Positions 1-6,601 of a stretch of DNA of 15,998 nt are shown in pieces. Below the pieces are notes generated by a model that was given only the letters and a program-made list of their open reading frames with translations, was not told where the DNA came from and did not search any database. The stretch lies in the NCBI GenBank assembly GCA_934668285.1, contig CAKUNB010000021.1, positions 1 to 15,998 on the forward strand, in the 5' to 3' direction. Position numbers and translations under genes: made by a program. The stretch's first letter is position 1; every line of letters starts with the position of its first letter. The stretch is from an uncultured Oscillospiraceae bacterium (GTDB lineage Bacteria; Bacillota; Clostridia; Oscillospirales; Oscillospiraceae).

Positions 1-756
1 CTGCTCCTCCAAGCCGAGGCGGTCGTAGATCTGCTCGCTGCTCCACGGGACGATGTTGACGACCAGATTGATCGACGTTTCGTCCTTGATGGCCGCCATG
101 CCGAAGAGCTTTGCGACGTTGATTACGCCGATGCCGCGAATTTCAATGTAGTTGCGAATGAGCGCGGGCGAGGTGCCCATGAGGGTGTTATCCGCGATTT
201 TGCGAATCTCCACCGCATCGTCGGCGATCAGCCGGTGGCCGCGCTTTAAAAGCTCCGCCGCCGCCTCGCTCTTGCCGATGCCGCTCTCGCCCATCAGCAG
301 CAGGCCTTCGCCGTAGACCTCGACCAGCACGCCGTGACGGGAGACCTTTGGCGCAAGCGCGTTTTTCAGGTAGACGCCCAGAGAGGAAACGATGTAGGAG
401 GTCGACTCCATGCAGCGCAGAATGGTAACGTCGTTCTTCTGCGCCATTTCGAGGCACTCGGGCGTCGGCTCGATATTCCGCGCAAAAATCAGCGCGGGAA
501 TCTTATAGGAAAACAGCTCGTCGAACACCGCCAGCAGGCGCTCATGCGAAAGCGTTTCGATGTAGGCCTCCTCGACCTTTCCGATGATCTGCAGGCGCAT
601 CCGCTCAAAATGATTGAAAAAGCCGGAAAGCGGCAGCCCCGGGCGGGAAACCTCCTCGACCATGACCTGCACAGTGTCGAAATCGGACGAGGCATGCACG
701 ACATTCAGATGGAAATCTTCTGCAATTTTCTTCACAAGGACGCTGTATGAGTTCAT
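1..756 (-). CDS. hprK: HPr kinase/phosphorylase, C-terminus cut by window edge
   Basis: The bifunctional enzyme phosphorylates and dephosphorylates HPr on a serine, the central switch of carbon catabolite control in Firmicutes. Reading the minus strand from the ATG at 754-756 gives 252 open residues to the window edge; the family is about 310 long, so roughly the last 55-60 residues are missing. The Walker A loop GESGIGKS lies at residues 156-163, preceded by the family-typical HGVLVEVYG segment (about 141-149). After it come RGHRLIADDAVEIR and the HprK signature beginning EIRGIGVINVAKLFG. A ribosome site (AAAGGAG, complement of about 763-769) sits 6-7 bases before the ATG. It is divergent from rpmB and has its own promoter. 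The identification is firm. It has no evident link to the acetyl-CoA genes beyond position. Confidence 0.95.
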   Translation of the reverse strand, partial: MNSYSVLVKKIAEDFHLNVVHASSDFDTVQVMVEEVSRPGLPLSGFFNHFERMRLQIIGKVEEAYIETLSHERLLAVFDELFSYKIPALIFARNIEPTPECLEMAQKNDVTILRCMESTSYIVSSLGVYLKNALAPKVSRHGVLVEVYGEGLLLMGESGIGKSEAAAELLKRGHRLIADDAVEIRKIADNTLMGTSPALIRNYIEIRGIGVINVAKLFGMAAIKDETSINLVVNIVPWSSEQIYDRLGLEEQ

Positions 757-797
757 AATCGGCTCCTTTATCTTAAAATACGGTGATTCCTGCCTCT

Positions 798-826
798 ATT
801 ATAGTCTACGGGCGCATTTTCCGCAA
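798..826 (-). promoter_or_regulatory. Sigma-A-type promoter for hprK
   Basis: On the minus strand the -35 is TTGCGG (complement of 821-826) and the -10 is a perfect TATAAT (complement of 798-803), separated by 17 bases. The expected transcript start is about 35 bases upstream of the hprK ATG. This is seen directly in the sequence; activity is inferred. Confidence 0.7.
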
Positions 827-864
827 CCGTTCGAAGAAAAAATATATTTTTTGCAATTTTTCTC

Positions 865-893
865 TTGCATTTCGAATTCTAATCTGCTATTAT
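865..893 (+). promoter_or_regulatory. Sigma-A-type promoter for rpmB
   Basis: The -35 is TTGCAT (865-870) and the -10 is TATTAT (888-893), with a 17-base spacer in an AT-rich tract. It is back to back with the hprK promoter. The expected start near 900 leaves a leader of about 55-60 bases before the rpmB start codon. Confidence 0.65.
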
Positions 894-957
894 ATAGCTC
901 GGCGCGTCAGAGTGCCATTTTCCATGGATGATTTTCCCATGATTGGAGGTGCAGCAA

Positions 958-1146
958 TTGGCAAAGTGCGATATTTGCGGCAAGGGTGTTACTTTCGGCA
1001 TCAAGGTTTCTCACTCCCACAGACGTGCAAACAGAATGTGGAAGCCGAACGTAAAGCGCGTGAAAGCAATCGTCGATGGTTCTCCCCGCCATGTCTACGT
1101 CTGTACAAGATGCCTCCGTTCCAATAAGGTTGAACGCGCTATCTGA
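958..1146 (+). CDS. rpmB: 50S ribosomal protein L28 (zinc-binding form), TTG start
   Basis: A structural protein of the large ribosomal subunit. The product is 62 residues, the usual length for Firmicute L28, and begins MAKCDICGKG, with the conserved run of H, R and K residues SHSHRRANRMWKPN. Two CxxC pairs (CDIC near the N-terminus, CTRC near the C-terminus) make this the zinc-ribbon, cysteine-containing version of L28. The start is called at TTG 958: GGAGGT at 945-950 lies 7 bases upstream, and the conserved protein starts exactly there. An in-frame TTG at 943 and a GTG at 949 lie upstream of or inside the ribosome site and are not used. The gene is monocistronic, with its own promoter and a terminator directly after it. 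Confidence 0.95.
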   Translation: MAKCDICGKGVTFGIKVSHSHRRANRMWKPNVKRVKAIVDGSPRHVYVCTRCLRSNKVERAI

Positions 1147-1170
1147 TTTTGACTAAATTGACATACAATC

Positions 1171-1200
1171 AAGACAAGCCTTGAGCTTGTCTTTTTTGTT
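1171..1200 (+). terminator. Rho-independent terminator after rpmB
   Basis: Perfect 9-bp stem AAGACAAGC (1171-1179) with GCTTGTCTT (1185-1193) and a 5-base loop CTTGA, running into a T-rich tail (1192-1200). It is placed 24 bases after the rpmB stop and separates rpmB from the metF transcription unit. Confidence 0.9.
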
Positions 1201-1265
1201 TGTCCGGGGCCGGCGGTGCTTTCTATTTTTTTCGATAACAAAATATTTTTTAGTTGGATTTCATC

Positions 1266-1294
1266 TTGAAATTTGCCTCCTATTATGATACGAT
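1266..1294 (+). promoter_or_regulatory. Probable metF promoter with extended -10
   Basis: The -35 is TTGAAA (1266-1271) and the -10 is TACGAT (1289-1294), with a 17-base spacer. A TG dinucleotide at 1286-1287 gives an extended -10 (TGA-TACGAT). The palindrome at 1291-1306 overlaps the -10 and the expected start near 1301, which fits repression at this promoter. Overlapping alternatives (TATTAT 1281-1286, TATGAT 1284-1289) lack a well-placed -35. Confidence 0.55.
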
Positions 1295-1334
1295 AAATTT
1301 GTATCGGAATGTCCGTCCTATGCGGACGAACGAA
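1291..1334 (+). promoter_or_regulatory. metF leader element: palindrome plus GCGGACGAACGAA box (shared with fhs)
   Basis: The palindrome CGATAAATTTGTATCG (1291-1306) is followed after 15 bases by GCGGACGAACGAA (1322-1334). Between and within them, GTCCG (1311-1315) can pair with CGGAC (1323-1327) across a 7-base loop. The same two blocks in the same order, spaced by 16 bases, lie in front of fhs (15412-15456). The palindrome could be a DNA operator and the second part an RNA hairpin. The match is direct observation; function is inferred. Confidence 0.6.
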
Positions 1335-1359
1335 AGAAATATTAGGAGGCTAAATCACA

Positions 1360-2316
1360 ATGAATGTAGCGGAAATTATGGAACAGCGCAGTGCGTTCTC
1401 CTTTGAGGTGTTCCCTCCCAAGACTGATGTCGGTATGGAAAAGCTCTGCGGCGCGGGCGGCGTGCTGGAAAAGCTGTACACCCTGAACCCCGACTATATT
1501 TCCTGCACCTACGGCGCGGGCGGCACGAACGTCGGCAAGAACCTTGAGGTCATGAAGAAGATCAAGGACGACGGCAAGTGCACCCCCGTTACCCACTTCA
1601 CCTGCATCGGTAACACCAAGGAAGGCATCAAGGAGCAGCTGCAGACCTATCTGGACAACGGCATCGACCATATGCTCGCCCTGCGCGGCGACCTTCCCTT
1701 CGGCTGGAAGGGCACGGGCGGCGATCTGCACTACGCCACCGAGCTTGTCAAGTTCGTCCGTCAGGAGTTCGGCGATAAGTTCACCATCGCCGTCGCAGGC
1801 TCCCCCGAGGGCCACATTGCCTGCCGTTCTCTGGAAGCGGATATCGCCTTCCTGAAGCAGAAGCAGGACAACGGCGCCGACTACATCATGACGCAGCTCT
1901 GCTGGGATATGGATCAGTTCCGCTACTGGCTCGACGCGGTGCGCGCCGCCGGTATCTGGCTGCCCGTCGATGTGGGCATCATGCCGATCCTCGATCAGGC
2001 CGCGACCATCAACATGGCGCTCTCCCGCAACGGCTGCGTCATGCCCAGAGCGCTCTGCGAGATCATCTCCAAAAACTGGATCTTCCCGAACCCGTTCTCC
2101 GTCGGTCTGAAGACCGCCAAGGGCGACGAGGCCTGCTTCGACGCGGACGTCGAGGGCAAGAAGGCCAGCTTCAAGGAAGCCGGTATCGAATACACCATCA
2201 ACCAGATCGACGAGTACCGCGCCTGCGGCATCAACGGCATCCATCTGTACGCGCTGAACAAGTACGACGACGTTGCCCGCATCGCCAAGGAAGCCGGCCT
2301 GCTCGACATTATCTAA
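1360..2316 (+). CDS. metF: 5,10-methylenetetrahydrofolate reductase
   Basis: Reduces 5,10-methylene-THF to 5-methyl-THF using FAD, the last step of the methyl branch of the acetyl-CoA pathway and also the methyl source for methionine. The 318-residue product is a single TIM-barrel protein, slightly longer than E. coli MetF (about 296). Family motifs are seen in order: FSFEVFPPK near residue 13-21 with the conserved Glu, TYGAGGT, HFTCIGNT, LALRGD, AVAGSPEGH, QLCWD and the C-terminal GINGIHLYALN. The ATG at 1360 follows AGGAGG (1344-1349). In several acetogens MetF works with a MetV partner; no metV is next to it here. Gene context (cooC, acsD and acsCE downstream) argues for a role in acetyl-CoA metabolism rather than only methionine synthesis. 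Confidence 0.93.
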   Translation: MNVAEIMEQRSAFSFEVFPPKTDVGMEKLCGAGGVLEKLYTLNPDYISCTYGAGGTNVGKNLEVMKKIKDDGKCTPVTHFTCIGNTKEGIKEQLQTYLDNGIDHMLALRGDLPFGWKGTGGDLHYATELVKFVRQEFGDKFTIAVAGSPEGHIACRSLEADIAFLKQKQDNGADYIMTQLCWDMDQFRYWLDAVRAAGIWLPVDVGIMPILDQAATINMALSRNGCVMPRALCEIISKNWIFPNPFSVGLKTAKGDEACFDADVEGKKASFKEAGIEYTINQIDEYRACGINGIHLYALNKYDDVARIAKEAGLLDII

Positions 2317-2329
2317 TTAAGTGCGCCGC

Positions 2330-2365
2330 GTCATTGCGCAGCTCTTCTTTCTGCTGCGCAATGAC
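2330..2365 (+). other. Perfect 13-bp intercistronic hairpin between metF and cooC
   Basis: GTCATTGCGCAGC (2330-2342) pairs perfectly with GCTGCGCAATGAC (2353-2365) around a 10-base pyrimidine loop. No T-run follows, so it is not a standard intrinsic terminator. It could be a processing or 3'-end stabilising stem that sets the metF to cooC mRNA ratio, or the remnant of a small dispersed repeat. Confidence 0.7.
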
Positions 2366-2388
2366 AGCCCGGCAAAGGAGCAATTGTT

Positions 2389-3156
2389 ATGACGCATACC
2401 ATCGCTGTCGCCGGTAAGGGCGGCGTGGGCAAGACCACGGTCTGCGGAATGCTGATCGACTATCTTATCAAAACCGGAAAAGGCCCGCTGCTGGTCGTGG
2501 ACGCGGACGCAAACTCCAACCTGAATGAGGTTCTGGGCGTTGAGTCCGTCACCTCCCTCGGCGAAATCCGCGAGGAGATCGCTCAGGCGGAGCTGCGCGG
2601 CGACGTCATCCCCAAGAACATGACCAAGGCCGACTACGCCGAAATGCGCTTCAACGACGCGCGTCTGGAGGAGGACGACTTTGACATGCTCGTCATGGGC
2701 CGGACGCAGGGCAAGGGCTGCTACTGCTACGTCAACGGCGTGCTCAAGACGCAGATGGACAAGTACCTCGGCGCGTACCGCTATACCGTCATCGACAACG
2801 AGGCGGGCATGGAGCATATCGCGCGCGGCACGCTGCCGCACGTAGACACGCTGCTGCTGGTTTCCGACTGCTCCCGCCGCGGCATTCAGGCCGTGGGCCG
2901 CATTGCGCGGATGGTCGACGAGCTGAACCTCAAGCCCACCAAAATGGGTCTGATCGTCAACCGCGCCCCCGGCGGCGTTCTGAACGACGGCGTTCGTGAG
3001 GAGATCGCGAATCAGAAGCTGACGCTGCTCGGCGTTCTGCCGCAGGATGATGCGGTCTATGAGGCCGACTGCGAAGGCAAGCCCAGCGCCCGCGTCCCCG
3101 ACACCACCCCCGTCAAGGTCGCCCTGCGCGGCGTGATGAAGGATCTGGGACTGTAA
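2389..3156 (+). CDS. cooC: CooC/AcsF-type nickel-insertion ATPase
   Basis: A MinD/ParA-like ATPase that binds nickel and helps load it into CO dehydrogenase or acetyl-CoA synthase in the cytoplasm. The 255-residue product starts MTHTIAVAGKGGVGKTT, a deviant Walker A loop with the signature lysine at residue 10 and the P-loop lysine at 15. A C-x-C motif (C111, C113, in GCYCYVNG) matches the dimer-bridging metal-binding cysteines of characterised CooC proteins. Further motifs are VVDADAN and VIDNEAGMEH (Walker B region) and VNRAPGG. The ATG at 2389 follows AAAGGAG with a 9-base gap. Here it lies between metF and acsD rather than beside a CO dehydrogenase gene. Whether it serves AcsB or a CO dehydrogenase encoded elsewhere cannot be told from sequence. 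Confidence 0.9.
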   Translation: MTHTIAVAGKGGVGKTTVCGMLIDYLIKTGKGPLLVVDADANSNLNEVLGVESVTSLGEIREEIAQAELRGDVIPKNMTKADYAEMRFNDARLEEDDFDMLVMGRTQGKGCYCYVNGVLKTQMDKYLGAYRYTVIDNEAGMEHIARGTLPHVDTLLLVSDCSRRGIQAVGRIARMVDELNLKPTKMGLIVNRAPGGVLNDGVREEIANQKLTLLGVLPQDDAVYEADCEGKPSARVPDTTPVKVALRGVMKDLGL

Positions 3157-3169
3157 ACGGCTCGGCTCT

Positions 3170-3203
3170 CATCATTATTCATCATTCACTGTTCACCATT
3201 CGC
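3170..3203 (+). repeat. Short ATTC-rich imperfect tandem tract
   Basis: TCATCATT occurs at 3170-3177 and again at 3180-3187, continued by a looser ATTCACTGTTCACCATTC. The ten-base rhythm and low complexity look like a fragment of a dispersed intergenic repeat. It sits in the 108-base gap between cooC and acsD. No clear promoter or terminator is visible in that gap. Confidence 0.35.
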
Positions 3204-3264
3204 AACCATGTAAACCAACCGGGGCGGCTTTGCTGTTCCGGAGAATACTCAGGAGGAAAATACA

Positions 3265-4209
3265 ATGGCTTTTGAACCCAAAACGCAGGCGTTCACCTCG
3301 TCCATTGCCACCGTCACCCTCGGCACAGGGGACAAGGCAGTCAAGCTGGGCGGCGTAAACGTTCTGCCCTTCTACTCCTTCGATGCGCCCATTGAGAACG
3401 CACCGAAGATCGGCGTCGAAATTACGGACGCCGGTATCGAAGCCTACCCGCAGAAGGGCCTTCGGGACTTCTACGCAGGCTGCACCACCCCCGCCGAGAT
3501 GGCGAAAAAGGTCGAGGAAATGCACGGCGCTTCCTTTATCTGCCTGCATTTCGAGGGCGCAGACCCCAACGGCGAGAACAAGCCGACGGCCGACTGCGTC
3601 GAAATCGCCAAGGCCGTTGCCGAGGCAACAACCCTGCCCATCGTTATCATGGGCTGCAAGAACATCGAAAAGGACGCCGAGCTGTTTTCCAAGATCGCCG
3701 AGGCGCTGCAGGGCAAGAACATTCTTGTCATGTCCGCCCGCGAGGAGGACTATAAGTCCGTCGGCGCTTCCGTCGTGATGGCTTACGGCCAGAAGGTCGG
3801 CGCGGAATCCGCCGTCGATATCAACCTTGCAAAGCAGCTCAACGTGCTGCTGACCCAGCTTGGCGTTGCGCCGTCGTCCATCGTGATGAACGCCGGTTCC
3901 GCCGCGGCGGGCTACGGCTACGAGTACGTTGCCTCCACTCTCGATCGCATCCGTGCCGCGGCACTGGCACAGAGCGACGATCAGCTCCAGATGCCCATCA
4001 TCACTCCCGTTTCCACCGAAACCTGGAACGTGAAGGAATCCATCATGGCCGAGGCCGACATGCCCGAATGGGGCGACGCCGAGGAACGCGGCATCGAGAT
4101 GGAGATCACCACCGCCGCCGCTTGTCTGGCCGGCGGCTCCGACGCTGTCATCATGCGCCATCCGGCCGCCATCAAGGCGATCGCGACCATGATCGAAGCG
4201 CTGGTCTGA
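3265..4209 (+). CDS. acsD: Corrinoid iron-sulfur protein small subunit (CODH/ACS delta-type)
   Basis: The small subunit of the heterodimeric corrinoid iron-sulfur protein, which carries the methyl group from methyl-THF to acetyl-CoA synthase. The 314-residue product is close to the usual length (about 310-325) and has the TIM-barrel pattern of the family. Recognisable segments are GGVNVLPFYSFDAPIENAP near the N-terminus, GASFICLHFEGADPN, LPIVIMGCKN, VMNAGSAAAGYGYEY and PIITPVSTETWNVKES. The ATG at 3265 follows AGGAGG (3252-3257). Only 19 bases separate its stop from acsCE, including an AAGGAGG site, so the two subunits are surely co-translated from one mRNA. The cobalamin itself is held mainly between this barrel and the C-terminal domain of the AcsC part of the next gene. 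Confidence 0.93.
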   Translation: MAFEPKTQAFTSSIATVTLGTGDKAVKLGGVNVLPFYSFDAPIENAPKIGVEITDAGIEAYPQKGLRDFYAGCTTPAEMAKKVEEMHGASFICLHFEGADPNGENKPTADCVEIAKAVAEATTLPIVIMGCKNIEKDAELFSKIAEALQGKNILVMSAREEDYKSVGASVVMAYGQKVGAESAVDINLAKQLNVLLTQLGVAPSSIVMNAGSAAAGYGYEYVASTLDRIRAAALAQSDDQLQMPIITPVSTETWNVKESIMAEADMPEWGDAEERGIEMEITTAAACLAGGSDAVIMRHPAAIKAIATMIEALV

Positions 4210-4228
4210 TCGGAAGGAGGAACATACC

Positions 4229-6505
4229 ATGGCACTGAAAGGCTTAGATATTTTCAAGCTCTCCCCTAAGAAGAACTGTAAGGAATGCGGCAGCCCCACC
4301 TGTATGGCCTTCTGCATGAAGGTCGCGCAGGGCGCTGTCCCGCTGGATAAGTGTCCGTACTTCTCGCCGGACGCAATCGCCACCCTCTCCGAGGCCACTG
4401 CGCCTCCCATGAAGACCCTCACCGTCGGCAGCGACATCAAGCTCGGCGGCGAAACGGTCCTGTTCCGTCATGAAAAGACTCTCGTCTCCCGCAACCGCTT
4501 TGCAGTGCCGGTCTGCACCGGTATGGACGAAGCCGAGGCCGATCAGAAGCTCGCCGACCTGCAGAAGGTCGATTACGAGCGCATCGGCGAGCGCGAGTAC
4601 GTTGAGTTCGTCCTCGTCCACTGCGGCAAGGACTCCAACGGCAAGTGGGAAGACCTTGTCAGGAAGGCAATGGCCACGAACCGCACGCTCATTCTCGACT
4701 GCGAGTGCGTCGAGTGCGCGAAGAAGGCACTGGCCCTGTGCAAGGACGGCAAGCCCATTCTGAACGGCGCGAACGCCGAGAATTACGAAGCCATGAGCGC
4801 CGCCGCGACCGAAGCGGGCGTTGTGCTGGGCGTGAAGGGCGCGTCCCTCGCCGAGCTGTATGACACCGTGAAGAAGCTCGAGGGCCTCGGCAACAAGAAT
4901 CTTGTCATCGATGTCACCGGCGCGACCGTCAAGGAGACCTTCGCCAATGCCGTTCTCGTGCGCCGCACCGCCCTGAAGGACGGCGACCGCACCTTCGGCT
5001 ATCCCTCCATCGTCAATCTGGCGAAGCTCGCCAAGGGCGACCTGCATCTGCAGACCGCGCTGGCAGCCGTCTTTACGCTGAAGTACGGCTCCATCATCGT
5101 CATGGAGCAGATGCGCTACGCCGAGGCGCTGCCGCTGTACGGCCTGCGCCAGAACATCTACACCGACCCGCAGAAGCCGATGAAGGTCGCGCCCGGCATC
5201 TACCCGATGAACGGCGCTACGCCCGATGATCCCTGCCTGATGACGGTGGACTTCGCGCTGACCTACTTCCTCGTCTCCGGCGAGATCGAGCGCTCCAACG
5301 TGCCGGTCAACCTGCTGATCACCGACGCTTCCGGTATGTCCGTTCTGACCGCGTGGGCGGCGGGCAAGTTCTCGTCCTCCACCGTCAAGAAGTTCTTTGA
5401 TGAGTACGACATCGCCGGCAAGATCAACAACCGCACCCTTGTCATCCCCGGCAAGGTCGCCGTTATGAAGGGCGAAATTCAGGACAAGCTGCCCGAGTGG
5501 AACGTCGTCGTCGGCACCCGCGAGGCCGTTGAGATCGTCAAGTACCTCAAGGACGGCGAACATATCAAGGCCGCCGAGCTTGTCGCCGCGTCCAAGAAGC
5601 CCGCGGAGGAGAAGAAGCCCGCTGCGGACGAGAACGCCCCCATCGACTTCAGCAAGCTCGTCATTCCCGAAATTGCGCATAAGGACATGGGCGTGACCTA
5701 CAAGACCCGCAACGTGCAGTCCAAGAAGTTCGTCACCATCGGCGAGCGCATCCACTGCATCAGCCCGGTCATCCGCGAGGCCATGGCCACGTTCAACCCC
5801 GATCCCATCCTGGAGCGTGCCGCGCAGCAGATCAAGGCCGGTGCGACCTACCTCGACGTCAACATCGGCCCTGCGGAATCCAACGGCCCCGAGCTGATGA
5901 CCTGGGCAGTCAAGCTCCTGCAGGAGAACTTCAACAACGTCCCGCTGGCCCTCGACACCGCCAACAAGAAGGCGATCGAAGCCGGTATCCGCGTCTATAA
6001 CCGCACGAACGGCAAGCCCATCGTTAACTCCGCCGATGCCGGCTCCCGTATCTCCAACATTGACCTCGCCGCCGCCAACGACGCCATCGTTATCGCCCTG
6101 TGCTCTGCCGACGGCATCGCGAAGGACAACGACGAGCGCATGCACCACTGCCATACCATGCTCGATCGCGGCATGGCGCTGGGCATGGAGGCCGAGGACC
6201 TGTGGTTCGACCCGCTGTTCCTGGTCGTCAAGGGTATGCAGGACAAGCAGATGGACGTTCTGAACGCCATCAAGCTGTTCGCCGACGAGGGCCTGAAGTC
6301 CACCGGCGGTCTGTCCAACAACTCCAACGGTGCGCCGAAGACGCTCCGTCCGATCATGGACTCCGCGCTGGTCGCCATGGCGATGATGCAGGGCCTGACC
6401 TCCGCCATCGTCAACCCGAACGACCTGCGGCTGATGGAAACCATCAAGTCCTGCGACATCTTCAAGAACAACGAGCTGTACTCCGACAGCTACCTCGAGC
6501 TGTAA
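4229..6505 (+). CDS. acsC-acsE: Fusion of corrinoid iron-sulfur protein large subunit (AcsC) and methyl-THF:corrinoid methyltransferase (AcsE)
   Basis: One 758-residue frame holds two enzymes normally made from separate genes. Residues 1 to about 450 are AcsC: an N-terminal 4Fe-4S motif (C17, C20, C25, C42), a TIM barrel, and a C-terminal cobalamin-binding domain containing LLITDASGMSVLTAWAAGKF and VIPGKVAVMKGE. Residues about 455-498 form an Ala/Lys/Glu/Pro-rich linker. Residues about 499-758 are a full-length pterin-binding methyltransferase (family about 262): FVTIGERIH, LDVNIGPAES, LALDTANKKAIEAG, PIVNSADAG, WFDPLFL and TGGLSNNSNG, keeping the Asp and Asn positions that contact the pterin in known AcsE. 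No stop or frameshift lies between the halves, and no ribosome site is seen at the linker. The enzyme would link methyl transfer from methyl-THF and methyl carriage in one chain. Confidence 0.93.
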   Translation: MALKGLDIFKLSPKKNCKECGSPTCMAFCMKVAQGAVPLDKCPYFSPDAIATLSEATAPPMKTLTVGSDIKLGGETVLFRHEKTLVSRNRFAVPVCTGMDEAEADQKLADLQKVDYERIGEREYVEFVLVHCGKDSNGKWEDLVRKAMATNRTLILDCECVECAKKALALCKDGKPILNGANAENYEAMSAAATEAGVVLGVKGASLAELYDTVKKLEGLGNKNLVIDVTGATVKETFANAVLVRRTALKDGDRTFGYPSIVNLAKLAKGDLHLQTALAAVFTLKYGSIIVMEQMRYAEALPLYGLRQNIYTDPQKPMKVAPGIYPMNGATPDDPCLMTVDFALTYFLVSGEIERSNVPVNLLITDASGMSVLTAWAAGKFSSSTVKKFFDEYDIAGKINNRTLVIPGKVAVMKGEIQDKLPEWNVVVGTREAVEIVKYLKDGEHIKAAELVAASKKPAEEKKPAADENAPIDFSKLVIPEIAHKDMGVTYKTRNVQSKKFVTIGERIHCISPVIREAMATFNPDPILERAAQQIKAGATYLDVNIGPAESNGPELMTWAVKLLQENFNNVPLALDTANKKAIEAGIRVYNRTNGKPIVNSADAGSRISNIDLAAANDAIVIALCSADGIAKDNDERMHHCHTMLDRGMALGMEAEDLWFDPLFLVVKGMQDKQMDVLNAIKLFADEGLKSTGGLSNNSNGAPKTLRPIMDSALVAMAMMQGLTSAIVNPNDLRLMETIKSCDIFKNNELYSDSYLEL

Positions 6506-6507
6506 TT

Positions 6508-6555
6508 CCAAGGCTAACTGCGCCCTTTTCAGGGCGCAGTTCTTGGCATTTTTCT
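6508..6555 (+). terminator. Terminator-like hairpin after acsCE
   Basis: AACTGCGCCC (6516-6525) pairs with GGGCGCAGTT (6532-6541) around TTTTCA, extended by an outer CCAAG/CTTGG (6508-6512 with 6543-6547), then CATTTTTC. This is a strong stem with a short T-run beginning two bases later. It probably ends or weakens transcription of the metF-cooC-acsD-acsCE unit before the next gene. Confidence 0.75.
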
Positions 6556-6575
6556 ATCCCCCCAAGGGGGATAGC
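6555..6575 (+). other. Second hairpin just before the next ribosome site
   Basis: CTATCCCCC (6555-6563) pairs with GGGGGATAG (6567-6575) around a 3-base loop. It directly follows the terminator-like hairpin and lies about 10 bases before the AAAGGAG site of the gene at 6602. It has no T-run. It could modulate translation of that gene or protect an mRNA end. Confidence 0.55.
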
Positions 6576-6601
6576 CGCAAGCTGAAAGGAGCAAACCGTC
6601 G

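Noticed and set aside
3208..3213. AUG-UAA minimal upstream frame before acsD
   Set aside because: There is no ribosome site in front of it, and a start-stop pair of six bases occurs easily by chance.
5687..6505. Independent start for AcsE at the in-frame ATG 5687 inside the linker
   Set aside because: Purine-rich AAGGAC lies directly against the ATG, leaving no proper ribosome-site spacing, and the frame is continuous from AcsC. A single fused product is simpler.
4244..6511. Long minus-strand frame opposite acsCE (755 codons), with a similar one opposite acsB (7305-9386)
   Set aside because: Both mirror strongly conserved genes and reflect codon bias in GC-rich DNA; their low-complexity Val/Gly/Asp/Leu-rich translations are typical of such shadows.
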